A DNA stretch of 33,172 nucleotides, from contig NZ_JAFMHJ010000034.1 in NCBI RefSeq assembly GCF_017854565.1, positions 1 to 33,172 on the forward strand, given 5' to 3'. The notes beneath the pieces were generated by a model. The model ran no database searches, was not told the DNA's origin, and saw only the letters and a list, made by a program, of their open reading frames with translations. Origin of the DNA: Yoonia sp. (GTDB lineage Bacteria > Pseudomonadota > Alphaproteobacteria > Rhodobacterales > Rhodobacteraceae). A program made the position numbers and the translations under genes. Below are positions 25,339-33,172 of this stretch, piece after piece; positions within the stretch are counted from its first letter, which is position 1; each line of letters starts with the position of its first letter.

Positions 25339-26553
25339 ATGGCAATGTCCCCCCTCGCCCCAGTGACGTTTCCAGACATGCCGGTCATCCAAGGCGTGAC
25401 CTTTGCAGCAACGGCAGCCGGTGTGCGCTACAAAGGGCGCACCGACGTCATGCTGGCCCTGCTAGCCCCCGGCAGTGCAATTGCCGGTGTCTTTACCCGC
25501 TCCGCGACGCGCTCTGCCTCGGTTCTGGATTGCCAGGCGAAAATCGGCGGCAAGCCTGACGGTCCTGCCGCCATTTTGGTAAACTCCGGGAACTCCAACG
25601 CCTTTACCGGCAAAAACGGAATGAAGGCCGTCAACGCGCTAACAGCGGCCGTCGCTGCGGCAACCGGCGTTTCGACCGACCGTGTTTTCACAGCGTCGAC
25701 AGGCGTGATTGGGGAACCGTTGCCCTACGAACGGATCACTGCGAAACTGGCCGAGCTGCAGTCCAACCAAAGCGCGGCCGCCATCGCCGACGCCGCCCGC
25801 GCGATCATGACCACCGATACGTTCCCCAAAGGGGCCTGCGCGGCCATCCACATTGGCGGAAAACCCGTCAAAATTGCAGGGATTGCCAAGGGGTCCGGCA
25901 TGATCGCACCTGATATGGCGACAATGCTGGTCTATATCTTCACTGATGCAGTCATCGGACAGGCGGATCTGCAAACACTCGTGTCCGACCTCAACGACAA
26001 AACCTTCAACTGTATCACGGTGGACAGCGATACCTCGACGTCAGACAGTCTGGTAATGGGTGCGACGGGCGCGTCAGCGGTGGATGTGACCGGCAATGCG
26101 GCTTTCGCCGATGCGCTGCATGAGATCATGCTGGAGCTCGCGCATCAGGTCGTCCGCGACGGAGAAGGGGCCACAAAGTTCGTGACCGTCAGCGTAACCG
26201 GCGCAGTATCAAACGAGGACGCGCGCAAGGTCGCCTTGTCCATCGCCAATTCACCGTTGGTCAAGACCGCCATCGCTGGACAAGATGCCAACTGGGGCCG
26301 GGTCGTGATGGCCGTGGGTAAATCCGGGGCACAGGCGGACAGGGATCGGTTGTCGATCAGGTTCGGAGATATCACCGTGGCCGAAAACGGCTGGCGTGCA
26401 CCGGATTATTCAGAAGACGCCACAAGCGCTTATATGAAAAACCCAGAGCTGACGATTGGCGTGGATATGGGCATCGGGGACGGGCAATGCACTGTCTGGA
26501 CCTGCGACCTTACCCACGGATACATCGACATCAACGCCGACTACCGGTCGTGA
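25339..26553 (+). CDS. argJ: Glutamate N-acetyltransferase / ornithine acetyltransferase
   Basis: Recycles the acetyl group from acetylornithine to glutamate and makes N-acetylglutamate in arginine synthesis. The 404 residues include AILVNSGNSNAFTG, CAAIHIGGKPVKIAG and the self-cleavage motif KGSGMIAPDMATML, where Thr195 becomes the new N-terminal nucleophile of the beta chain. The C-terminus ends in a family-typical TCDLTHGYIDINADYRS. It starts 3 bases after the PPIase gene and overlaps mutT by 4 bases (GTGA). Confidence 0.97.
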   Translation: MAMSPLAPVTFPDMPVIQGVTFAATAAGVRYKGRTDVMLALLAPGSAIAGVFTRSATRSASVLDCQAKIGGKPDGPAAILVNSGNSNAFTGKNGMKAVNALTAAVAAATGVSTDRVFTASTGVIGEPLPYERITAKLAELQSNQSAAAIADAARAIMTTDTFPKGACAAIHIGGKPVKIAGIAKGSGMIAPDMATMLVYIFTDAVIGQADLQTLVSDLNDKTFNCITVDSDTSTSDSLVMGATGASAVDVTGNAAFADALHEIMLELAHQVVRDGEGATKFVTVSVTGAVSNEDARKVALSIANSPLVKTAIAGQDANWGRVVMAVGKSGAQADRDRLSIRFGDITVAENGWRAPDYSEDATSAYMKNPELTIGVDMGIGDGQCTVWTCDLTHGYIDINADYRS

Positions 26554-26948
26554 AGACAGTTCTGGTCTCGGCCGTTGCGTTGATTGACCCTGACGGTCGC
26601 GTCCTACTGGGACAGCGACCAGTGGGTAAATCGATGGCGGGCCTGTGGGAATTCCCTGGCGGCAAGGTAGAGCAAGGTGAAACACCTGAAATCGCCCTGA
26701 TCCGTGAACTGCAAGAGGAGCTTGGTATCGACACATGGGCGTCCTGCTTGGCGCCTTTGACCTTTGCCAGCCATTCCTATGATCATTTCCACCTGCTGAT
26801 GCCGCTGTTTGCCTGCCGGAAATGGGCAGGCACACCCCAATCGCGGGAGGGTCAGGCCCTGAAATGGGTGAGACCGCGTGACCTGCGGAACTATCCAATG
26901 CCAGCGGCGGATATCCCGCTGATCCCGATCCTGCGCGACTGGCTGTAG
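26550..26948 (+). CDS. mutT: Nudix 8-oxo-dGTP diphosphatase
   Basis: Hydrolyses oxidised guanine nucleotides before DNA polymerase can use them. The 132 residues have the full Nudix box GGKVEQGETPEIALIRELQE followed by ELGI. The GTG at 26550 overlaps the argJ stop and gives MKTVLVSAVALIDPDGR, the family start; a longer ATG reading from 26487 lies inside argJ and is rejected. The stop codon TAG is contained in a palindromic repeat. Confidence 0.93.
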   Translation: MKTVLVSAVALIDPDGRVLLGQRPVGKSMAGLWEFPGGKVEQGETPEIALIRELQEELGIDTWASCLAPLTFASHSYDHFHLLMPLFACRKWAGTPQSREGQALKWVRPRDLRNYPMPAADIPLIPILRDWL

Positions 26949-26970
26949 GGTGGATTAAAATCCACCCTAC
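26945..26970. repeat. REP-like palindromic element at the mutT stop
   Basis: GTAGGGTGGATT at 26945-26956 and AATCCACCCTAC at 26959-26970 are perfect 12-base inverted arms with a central AA. The arms begin within the mutT stop codon. Palindromes with this GTAGGGTGG / CCACCCTAC core are seen as dispersed repeats in many bacteria (recall). Only one copy is in this window, so repetition cannot be shown here. It does not have a T-run. Confidence 0.7.
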
Positions 26971-26976
26971 GCACCC

Positions 26977-27008
26977 AAAAAGGGTGGCCTTTTCGGGCCG
27001 CCCTTTTT
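26977..27008. terminator. Bidirectional intrinsic terminator between mutT and infB
   Basis: AAAAAGGGTGGCC at 26977-26989 and GGCCGCCCTTTTT at 26996-27008 form a GC-rich stem with one G-T wobble, a six-base loop, and an A/T-run on each side. It can terminate the + strand ppiC-argJ-mutT transcript and the - strand rimP-infB transcript. Confidence 0.9.
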
Positions 27009-27026
27009 GCATAGAATAACTGCCGC

Positions 27027-29507
27027 TTACAGGTTTCGTTCGATCTCTTCGCGTTCAAAGATTTCGATCACATCGTCCGGACGGATGTCTTCGTAATTCT
27101 CGAACGCCATACCACATTCCTGACCTGACTGGACCTCTGGCACCTCGTCCTTGAAGCGCTTAAGCGTCTTAAGCGTGCCTTCGTGGATTACAACGTTGTC
27201 ACGCAGCAAACGCACGCCAGCAGACCGTCGCGCCACACCTTCGGTAACAAGACAACCAGCAATCTTACCGACATTGGATACCTTGAAGACCTCTTTGATC
27301 TTGGCATAACCAATGAACTTCTCGCGAATTTCGGCAGAAAGCAGACCCGAGGCCGCCGCCTTCACGTCATCCACAAGGTCGTAGATCACCGAATAGTACC
27401 GGATTTCAACACCCTTTTGGTTCGCGCTGGCCCGCGCCGTCGCATTGGCACGCACGTTAAAGCCAAAGACCGGCGCACCAGACGCCTCTGCCAGACCGAT
27501 ATCGGATTCTGTAATGGCACCAACACCAGAATGAAGCACCCGCACGCGGACCTCATCGTTGCCGATTTTCTCCATTGCCTGAACGATAGCTTCGGCAGAA
27601 CCTTGCACATCAGCCTTTACCACAATCGGCAATTCACTGACGTTCTCGTTCTGCTTGGCATTCGCCATTAACTGCTCAAGCGTCGTCGCCGCACCGGCGG
27701 CTGCGCGTTTCTCTTTGGCTGCCTTCTCGCGGTATTCGGCGATTTCACGCGCCTGCGATTCGGTGTCAACCACGTTAAGAACGTCGCCCGCTTCGGGTGT
27801 CCCGTTCAGGCCAAGCACCTCGACCGGCACAGCAGGTCCAGCCTCAGGAACGCGTTCGCCCTTATCGTTGATCAGCGCACGAACCTTGCCGTACTGCTCG
27901 CCGACAACAAAGATATCGCCCTGACGCAACGTCCCGTTCTGAATAAGCACGGTCGCAACAGGACCGCGGCCTATGTCAAGCTGCGCCTCAATCACAGCAC
28001 CTTGGGCGGCGCGATTTGGATTTGCCTTCAGCTCAAGAATTTCGGACTGCAGGGCAATCGCTTCCAGCAGGCTATCAAGACCCTGACCCGTCATGGCCGA
28101 AACCTCGACATCCTGCACATCGCCGGACATTTTCTCGACAACAACCTCGTGCTGCAACAAATCCGTTCGTACCTTGTCAGGGTTGGCTGACGGCTTGTCG
28201 ATCTTGTTGATTGCCACGATCATAGGCACCTTAGCGGCTTTCGCGTGGTTAATTGCTTCGATCGTTTGCGGCATAACCGCATCGTCTGCGGCCACAACAA
28301 GCACAACGATATCTGTCACCTGTGCGCCACGTGAACGCATCGACGTGAATGCAGCGTGGCCTGGCGTATCAAGGAACGTCAAAACCGCACCGCTGTCAGT
28401 GGTCACCTGATAGGCGCCAATATGCTGCGTAATGCCACCCGCTTCGCCCGCAACCACTTTGGCATTACGGATCGCATCAAGAAGCGATGTTTTGCCGTGG
28501 TCAACGTGGCCCATGATCGTGATGATCGGCGGTCGTGACACGAGGTTTTTGGGATCATCGGCAACCTGATGAATAACATCTTCGACGTCTGCATCCGAAA
28601 CACGTACAACTTTGTGACCAAATTCTTCAATGATCAACTCGGCCGTATCTGCGTCAATTGTCTGATTCTGAGTCGCCATAATACCGTTGTTCATCAGCGC
28701 CTTGACCACATCAGACACGCGTTCAGCCATGCGGTTTGCCAGCTCGGACACGGTGATCGCCGGCGGCAATGCCACATCGCGGAACACCTTTTCACGCTCA
28801 ACTGAACCACCCATCGCCTTGGCACGGGCACGATCCTGCTTGCGCTTCATCGCCGCCATTGACCGCTGGCGGCCACCTTCGCGACCGGTCAATGCCTCGT
28901 TCAAAGTCAGCTTGCCGGAACGGCGGCCATCATCGCTGCGGCCGGGCTTGGCTTTTGTTGCCTTGTCATTTGCATCGCGCTCGCGGTCAGGCTTGCGTGC
29001 TGCCGCCGTGGGACGCGTAACAGAAGTTTCGCCAGGTACAGCATTATCAACAGGCGGCGCTTCAGTGGCCGCCTTTGCACGCGCGGCCTTCTCGCGCTTA
29101 CGTTCTTCGTCATCGGCCTTTGCTTTGGCGCGATCTTCGCGCTCACGATCCTCGGCCTCTTTGGCTTCGATCTCGGCCCGGCGCGCTTCGCGGTCTGCGG
29201 CACGCGCTTTTTCTTCAGCGTCACGCTTGGCTGATTCCTCTGCCTCACGGGCTTTCGACATAGCGAGCGCCTTCATCCGGCGCTCTAGCTCAACATCTGA
29301 AATCCCCGCAGGGCGCTTGGATGGGTCACCACCAATCGGCCCTAGGCTGCCGGTTGGTTTTGGCGCGCCCGGCTTGGGCACGACAACGCGCTTGCGCTTG
29401 GTTTCCACCACGACGTTCTTGGTCCGCCCATGGCTAAAGCTTTGCTTCACGTTGCTTGGACGCGAACCACCGAGGCCGAGTGTCTTTTTACCGTCGTTAT
29501 CGCTCAT
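27027..29507 (-). CDS. infB: Translation initiation factor IF-2
   Basis: GTPase that places initiator tRNA on the ribosome and promotes subunit joining. The 826 residues begin with a low-complexity, highly charged N-terminal region (about 70-165, rich in Ala, Glu, Lys and Arg). The IF-2 N module follows, then the G domain starting near residue 330 ([23 protein letters not shown]), and C-terminal beta-barrel and fMet-tRNA-binding domains. The start overlaps the upstream ylxR/L7Ae stop by 4 bases (ATGA). It is the last gene of the operon and is followed by the bidirectional terminator. Confidence 0.98.
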   Translation of the reverse strand: MSDNDGKKTLGLGGSRPSNVKQSFSHGRTKNVVVETKRKRVVVPKPGAPKPTGSLGPIGGDPSKRPAGISDVELERRMKALAMSKAREAEESAKRDAEEKARAADREARRAEIEAKEAEDREREDRAKAKADDEERKREKAARAKAATEAPPVDNAVPGETSVTRPTAAARKPDRERDANDKATKAKPGRSDDGRRSGKLTLNEALTGREGGRQRSMAAMKRKQDRARAKAMGGSVEREKVFRDVALPPAITVSELANRMAERVSDVVKALMNNGIMATQNQTIDADTAELIIEEFGHKVVRVSDADVEDVIHQVADDPKNLVSRPPIITIMGHVDHGKTSLLDAIRNAKVVAGEAGGITQHIGAYQVTTDSGAVLTFLDTPGHAAFTSMRSRGAQVTDIVVLVVAADDAVMPQTIEAINHAKAAKVPMIVAINKIDKPSANPDKVRTDLLQHEVVVEKMSGDVQDVEVSAMTGQGLDSLLEAIALQSEILELKANPNRAAQGAVIEAQLDIGRGPVATVLIQNGTLRQGDIFVVGEQYGKVRALINDKGERVPEAGPAVPVEVLGLNGTPEAGDVLNVVDTESQAREIAEYREKAAKEKRAAAGAATTLEQLMANAKQNENVSELPIVVKADVQGSAEAIVQAMEKIGNDEVRVRVLHSGVGAITESDIGLAEASGAPVFGFNVRANATARASANQKGVEIRYYSVIYDLVDDVKAAASGLLSAEIREKFIGYAKIKEVFKVSNVGKIAGCLVTEGVARRSAGVRLLRDNVVIHEGTLKTLKRFKDEVPEVQSGQECGMAFENYEDIRPDDVIEIFEREEIERNL

Positions 29508-30136
29508 TTAGCTTCTTTATCCTTCCCGGAGGCCCCATCGCCACCGTCCACTTCGCGCAATCCACGTAGCTTTGTTGCTTCCTCTACAACACGGTTGCTG
29601 AGTCCACCAGTCGCAAGCGCGCCATGTATCACACTTTGCCGTCCAAATGCCAAACCCAATTCCGCTGCAGTCAAACAGCCGAAATAGCGGGCACCTTCGG
29701 GCGTCCATAATTTCGTTTTGCCACGTTCAGAACCATCGCTGGCCTGAACCAAGACACGGACACGCTCACCACCGGCAAGCCATCCTTTTACTTTCTCAAA
29801 CCCGCAAACCGCCCGACCCGCCTTGCGCGCCATCGCGATCAGGTCAACGGTACGCCGTGCCAACTGACGTTCGACCTCGTCAACCAGACCGTCGGGGACA
29901 GTCACCGCCTGCTTGGCCGAGCGTGAAAACTGCCCCTTGCGGGCCTCTTCCAGTGTCGCTCGATCCGCTGTGACATACATGCCGCGTCCGGGTAATTTTC
30001 CCAGAATATCAGGCACAACCTGATTTTCCGGCCCCACAACAAAGCGGATCAACCCAGCCTTTGGCTGTACGTCGCCAGTAACAATGCATTTACGTTCCGC
30101 ATCATCCTGATCTTTGCTGTGGCCACCGCGCGCCAT
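29504..30136 (-). CDS. YlxR-L7Ae fusion RNA-binding protein
   Basis: 210 residues with two RNA-related modules. Residues about 12-85 match the YlxR (DUF448) family ([20 protein letters not shown], then [13 protein letters not shown]); recent work links stand-alone YlxR/RnpM to RNase P. Residues about 92-190 are L7Ae/eL8-like ([19 protein letters not shown], then a Val-rich RNA-binding strand). In Firmicutes these are separate genes in the same nusA-infB operon; in alphaproteobacteria they are commonly fused. AGGGG lies 8 bases before the ATG. It lies 25 bases after nusA and overlaps infB. Confidence 0.88.
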   Translation of the reverse strand: MARGGHSKDQDDAERKCIVTGDVQPKAGLIRFVVGPENQVVPDILGKLPGRGMYVTADRATLEEARKGQFSRSAKQAVTVPDGLVDEVERQLARRTVDLIAMARKAGRAVCGFEKVKGWLAGGERVRVLVQASDGSERGKTKLWTPEGARYFGCLTAAELGLAFGRQSVIHGALATGGLSNRVVEEATKLRGLREVDGGDGASGKDKEAK

Positions 30137-30161
30137 CTATTTCCCCTGCGAAGACCTGAAA

Positions 30162-31772
30162 TCAGGCCTCCGCTTCCTCCGTCGTTTCATTGTCTTCCGC
30201 ATTGCTCTCAAGGTCAGCAGGATCAACCCAGCCCAGCATGACGCGGGCTGTCATGACCATTGTCTGCGCTTCCTCCAGCGATACATCAAAAGGCTCTAAG
30301 ACACCGTCGTCTTTGCTCCGTTCGCCATTGACGGTCGTCCAGCCACCGGCCAACTCCCAGTCTGCGCAAGTCGCAAAGTCTTCCAGCGTCTTCACGCCAT
30401 CCTTGCCCAGCGCTTCCAGCATCTGGGGCGTCAGCCCTTCAAAGTTTACCAGACTGTCTTCGACACCCAGCGCCCGGGCGGCATCCAAGGCCTTCTTGTT
30501 CTGGGCTTCCAGATAATCGCGAGCACGGGCTTGCAGCTCAGATGCAGTATCCGAATCGATGCCTTCTATCACCAGCAGTTCATCAAGCTCGACATAGGCG
30601 ACTTCTTCTAGGTTCGTGAACCCTTCTGAAACCAGTAGTTGGGCAAAGAACTCGTCCAGATCAAGTGTGTCCATGAACAATTTTGTCCGTAGCTCGAATT
30701 CGGCCTGCCGACGCTTGCTCTCTTCTTCCTCTGTCATGATGTCGATATCTAGACCGGTCAGCTGCGATGCCAAACGGACGTTCTGACCGCGGCGACCAAT
30801 CGCAAGCGACAACTGATCTTCTGGAACAACAACTTCGATTTTGCCGGCCTCTTCGTCCAGCACCACCTTGGAAACCTCGGCGGGCTGCAACGCGTTCACA
30901 AGGAACGTCGGCATATCTTCATTCCAAGGAATGATGTCGATTTTCTCGCCCTGCAGCTCGTTGACGACAGCCTGCACGCGCGAACCGCGCATACCGACAC
31001 AAGCGCCCACCGGGTCAATCGAGCTATCATACGAAATCACGGCGATCTTCGCGCGCGAACCGGGGTCACGGGCCACCGCCTTGATCTCGATGATGCCTTC
31101 GTAAATTTCGGGCACTTCCATCTTGAACAACTCAGCCATGAATTCCGGCGCGGTACGGCTCAGGAAAATCTGCGGACCACGCTGTTCGCGGCGCACTTCC
31201 TTGATGTAGCAACGGATGCGGTCATTCGGGCGATAGGCCTCGCGACCAATCTTTTCATTCCGGCGCAGGATTGCTTCGCCAGAACCCACGTCAACAATGA
31301 CGTTGCCATATTCTTCGCGCTTAACCAGCGCATTGATGATCGTACCAGCGCGATCCTTGAATTCTTCGTATTGCTTGTCGCGCTCAGCTTCGCGGACTTT
31401 TTGCAAAATAACCTGCTTGGCGGATTGGGCAGCGATGCGGCCCAACTCAACAGGCGGGACTTCTTCAACAAAAGTCTGCCCAACCTGCGGATCATCCATG
31501 TATTCTTTGGCCTGCTCCACGGTGAACTCGGCTTGGTAATTCTCAAGCTCATCATCCGCGACCACGGTGCGAACCCGTGTAAACGTCGCCTTGCCGGTCT
31601 TGCGGTCGATGGACACGCGAATGTCCATTTCCGCACCGTAACGCGACTTTGCCGCACGGGCGAGCGATTCTTCCATCGCCTCGACCACCAAACGGGGTTC
31701 GATGTTCTTTTCGCGGGCAACAGCCTCGGCTGTTTGCAGCAATTCCAGCTGGTTCGCGGAAGTATATGCCAT
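30162..31772 (-). CDS. nusA: Transcription termination/antitermination factor NusA
   Basis: Binds RNA polymerase and RNA, stimulating pausing and intrinsic termination or assisting antitermination. The 536 residues have an N-terminal polymerase-binding domain (about 1-130), an S1 domain (about 135-200), and two KH domains (about 205-345, VGACVGMRGSRVQAVVNEL and LAIGRRGQNVRLASQLTG). Two C-terminal helix-hairpin-helix acidic repeats follow (about 365-520), then an acidic tail. The ATG overlaps the rimP stop by one base (TGATG). NusA could act back on the terminator in front of rimP. Confidence 0.97.
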   Translation of the reverse strand: MAYTSANQLELLQTAEAVAREKNIEPRLVVEAMEESLARAAKSRYGAEMDIRVSIDRKTGKATFTRVRTVVADDELENYQAEFTVEQAKEYMDDPQVGQTFVEEVPPVELGRIAAQSAKQVILQKVREAERDKQYEEFKDRAGTIINALVKREEYGNVIVDVGSGEAILRRNEKIGREAYRPNDRIRCYIKEVRREQRGPQIFLSRTAPEFMAELFKMEVPEIYEGIIEIKAVARDPGSRAKIAVISYDSSIDPVGACVGMRGSRVQAVVNELQGEKIDIIPWNEDMPTFLVNALQPAEVSKVVLDEEAGKIEVVVPEDQLSLAIGRRGQNVRLASQLTGLDIDIMTEEEESKRRQAEFELRTKLFMDTLDLDEFFAQLLVSEGFTNLEEVAYVELDELLVIEGIDSDTASELQARARDYLEAQNKKALDAARALGVEDSLVNFEGLTPQMLEALGKDGVKTLEDFATCADWELAGGWTTVNGERSKDDGVLEPFDVSLEEAQTMVMTARVMLGWVDPADLESNAEDNETTEEAEA

Positions 31773-32347
31773 CAGTCGTTCTCCTCGCCATCAATGATGG
31801 TTTCAATTTCGTCAAATTGGGCCTCGTCGATCTGGCCCGCATCTTTACGCCCGCGCAATACATCGCGGATCAACTCATCTGTCAGTACCAGTTTGGCATC
31901 TGACAGCCATTCGAACTTCAGGCCAATCGTGCCTTCTTCAATCGTGATCAAAACTTCGTCGCCCTCGGTCCCGGCCAGTTGACCCTTAAACCTGCGACGC
32001 CCGTCAATCAGCGCGTCTGTTTCGATCTTGGCCTCGAAACCTTCCCACTGATCGAAATCTTTCAGCCGGGTCAGGGGCCGGTCGATGCCGGGGCTGGACA
32101 CCTCAAGCGTGTAGACATCAAGGATCGGATCTTCGACATCCAGAACCGCGCTGATCGCCGTGGAAATCTGCCCGCATTCATCCACCTCGATCGACCCGTC
32201 CGGGCGTTGGACCATTATCTGCAAGATGCTTTCCTTGCCGGTCATCAGGCGCACGCGCACGACCTCGAACCCCATGTCCTCAATGACAGGCGTTATTATC
32301 TCAGCGATGCGGCGGTCAATGGCCGCCTTGGCAATCAGATCGTTCAT
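31772..32347 (-). CDS. rimP: Ribosome maturation factor RimP
   Basis: Needed for 30S subunit assembly. The 191 residues show the N-terminal domain with [38 protein letters not shown] and [20 protein letters not shown], then an SH3-like C-terminal domain with an alphaproteobacterial acidic extension. The ATG at 32347 has GAGAAG upstream, starting immediately after a T-run of an intrinsic terminator. First gene of the rimP-nusA-ylxR/L7Ae-infB operon. Confidence 0.95.
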   Translation of the reverse strand: MNDLIAKAAIDRRIAEIITPVIEDMGFEVVRVRLMTGKESILQIMVQRPDGSIEVDECGQISTAISAVLDVEDPILDVYTLEVSSPGIDRPLTRLKDFDQWEGFEAKIETDALIDGRRRFKGQLAGTEGDEVLITIEEGTIGLKFEWLSDAKLVLTDELIRDVLRGRKDAGQIDEAQFDEIETIIDGEEND

Positions 32348-32364
32348 ATATTCTTCTCAAGCAC

Positions 32365-32388
32365 AAAAAAACGGGCGCGCGGCCCGTT
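32365..32388 (-). terminator. Intrinsic terminator / attenuator 18 bases before rimP
   Basis: On the minus strand AACGGGC and GCCCGTT form a 7-bp GC-rich stem with a five-base loop (arms at 32370-32376 and 32382-32388 in plus coordinates), followed directly by a run of seven T (32371-32365; the innermost T also closes the stem). The position, after a promoter and before rimP, means it cuts the operon's own transcript unless read through. Confidence 0.85.
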
Positions 32389-32408
32389 GATATTTCCCGG
32401 TGGGACCG

Positions 32409-32424
32409 TTGGTTTGGAAACCAA
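32409..32424 (-). promoter_or_regulatory. Leader hairpin upstream of the rimP attenuator
   Basis: TTGGTTT and AAACCAA form a 7-base inverted repeat around a two-base centre in the presumed rimP leader. CAACGG occurs in the leader both beside this hairpin (32406-32411) and in the terminator stem (32384-32389), so the terminator's 3' arm has a second possible partner. This would allow a weak alternative fold; it is inference. Confidence 0.45.
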
Positions 32425-32442
32425 GGTACCGCTGTTGCAACT

Positions 32443-32471
32443 CATATACGCAGAGTCATCCACATCCGCAA
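32443..32471 (-). promoter_or_regulatory. Likely sigma70 promoter of the rimP-nusA-infB operon
   Basis: On the minus strand TTGCGG (32466-32471) is followed after exactly 17 bases by TATATG (32443-32448). Transcription from about 32436 would make a leader of about 88 bases ending at the rimP start, containing the hairpin and terminator described separately. No tRNA-Met (metY), which heads the E. coli operon, is present. Confidence 0.6.
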
Positions 32472-32472
32472 G

Positions 32473-32499
32473 GGGCAAGCTGCACCATGCAGCCTGCCC
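32473..32499 (-). other. Strong 12-bp hairpin after the small secreted-protein gene
   Basis: GGGCAAGCTGCA and TGCAGCCTGCCC (arms at 32473-32484 and 32488-32499) pair with one wobble and a three-base loop, 17 bases beyond the stop of the 32517-33086 gene. No T-run follows, so it is a possible transcript-end stabiliser rather than a textbook terminator. It is immediately upstream of the rimP promoter. Confidence 0.6.
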
Positions 32500-32516
32500 A
32501 CCGAAGTATCACGTCA

Positions 32517-33086
32517 TCAAAGACCCAAAAGGCGGCTCAACTCGGCCAATGCGCCGCCTGATAGTTCCGCGCCGCCGGTCAGGACGGTAAGGCTTTCCTG
32601 CGCGATGGATTGTGCCACCACCGCATCAGCCCGTGCATCCTCATAGACGATGGCGGCATTGGTCACCGCATCTTCATAGCCACCATCGGGGAATTCGGCT
32701 GTGATTTCCTCTTCGGTCAACCCTGTAAGGCGCAAATACTCAGCGTAGGCATCATCCTGCACCTCAACCACCGCCACAAACGATCCTTGCGCCTGCTGAT
32801 AGGCATAGAGCTTGCCAGGCATGCTGTTTGGAGAAGCGTTTGCCAAAGCATTCGGATTTGCATGTGCTGCGTTCAGGCCCCGCAACTCGCGGGACAGATG
32901 ACCGCGGCCGTTGCCATTTCCGCTGTTTTCGGCGTCGCTTTTGCCAGGATTACCGCGATCACCACTGTTTCGGTTACCGCTTCCGTTTTCAGCAGTCGCA
33001 TGCGTTGCTGAAAACGAAACCAAGGCAAAAGCGAGTGCCAGCGACAAGGTGCCTGCTCTTGCTATTTTGTGTGCTGTTGATCTCAT
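32517..33086 (-). CDS. Small secreted protein of unknown function
   Basis: 189 residues with a signal peptide (basic start, hydrophobic LSLALAFALVSFSATHATA, cleavage near 32). A Gly/Asn/Ser-rich low-complexity segment follows (about 33-63), then a segment LRGLNAAHANPNALANASPNS that resembles a motif I recall from other alphaproteobacterial hypothetical proteins. The acidic remainder (about 90-189) is helix-prone and shows no enzyme motif. AGGA lies 6 bases before the ATG. Promoter elements upstream (to 33172) are not convincing. Adjacent, but not functionally linked by sequence, to the rimP operon. Confidence 0.75.
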   Translation of the reverse strand: MRSTAHKIARAGTLSLALAFALVSFSATHATAENGSGNRNSGDRGNPGKSDAENSGNGNGRGHLSRELRGLNAAHANPNALANASPNSMPGKLYAYQQAQGSFVAVVEVQDDAYAEYLRLTGLTEEEITAEFPDGGYEDAVTNAAIVYEDARADAVVAQSIAQESLTVLTGGAELSGGALAELSRLLGL

Positions 33087-33172
33087 TTCGAATCCTACTC
33101 CAAATTCTTATCTCCCACAGCCTAACGACAACGGGATGAACCGGGGCTGAACGGCTTGTTATCGTAAAAAGG

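Noticed and set aside
26487..26549. ATG start of mutT inside argJ
   Set aside because: The GTG at 26550 gives the normal MutT start and couples to the argJ stop.
28687..29511. 274-codon frame opposite the infB N-terminal region
   Set aside because: The Ser/Arg/Ala-rich product is the complement of the low-complexity charged region of IF-2.
32395..32455. Possible tRNA (metY-like) before rimP on the minus strand, because of a TTTCCAAACC loop-like stretch
   Set aside because: No seven-base acceptor stem, no proper anticodon stem with a 7-base loop and no TTC-type T-loop or CCA end could be assembled; the repeat is a simple hairpin.
1..33172. Search for defence islands, prophage, integrases, toxin-antitoxin pairs and CRISPR
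   Set aside because: All substantial frames are accounted for by core metabolism, envelope and translation genes; no repeats of CRISPR type and no recombinase motifs were seen.

Overview
The window looks like a conserved stretch of chromosome from a Rhodobacterales alphaproteobacterium of the Roseobacter group. This rests on gene order and protein style: rnd-kdsD-lptC-lptA-lptB-hpf-ptsN, secA diverging from ppiC-argJ-mutT, and rimP-nusA-ylxR/L7Ae-infB as one operon. The genus cannot be fixed from sequence alone. I see no phage, transposase, CRISPR array, rRNA or tRNA. No gap between genes exceeds about 260 bases.

Region 1 (1-7537, + strand) is an envelope block. It holds the 3' part of an undecaprenyl-phosphate sugar transferase, a membrane GGDEF/EAL protein, a short RNase D, and a tight kdsD-lptC-lptA-lptB run (Kdo precursor synthesis and LPS transport). 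After a 225-base gap come hpf (ribosome hibernation) and ptsN (nitrogen PTS IIA).

Region 2 (7534-15361, - strand) reads, in transcription order, cysQ, a kdsB-family gene, galU, two tandem family-2 glycosyltransferases, a GT14-like branching glycosyltransferase with a large C-terminal domain, and a two-part sulfotransferase. All are collinear, and most are separated by 4-base overlaps or very short gaps. A coherent reading is synthesis of a sulfated surface glycan. GalU and the KdsB-like enzyme would activate sugars, the transferases assemble them, and the sulfotransferase uses PAPS. CysQ would hydrolyse the PAP by-product. This is the most interesting locus in the window.

Region 3 (15503-20510, + strand) has an orphan ABC-2 polysaccharide-export-type permease, dnaK with a heat-shock-like promoter, an intrinsic-terminator-like hairpin, dnaJ and radC.

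Region 4 (20518-26948) has an uncharacterised membrane-anchored protein and secA on the - strand. Diverging from them are a secreted parvulin-type PPIase, argJ and mutT on the + strand. A palindromic repeat and a bidirectional terminator close this block.

Region 5 (27027-33086, - strand) is the transcription/translation operon rimP-nusA-ylxR/L7Ae-infB. It is preceded by a sigma70-like promoter and a strong intrinsic terminator placed just before rimP, which looks like an attenuator. Upstream of it lies a small secreted protein of unknown function.
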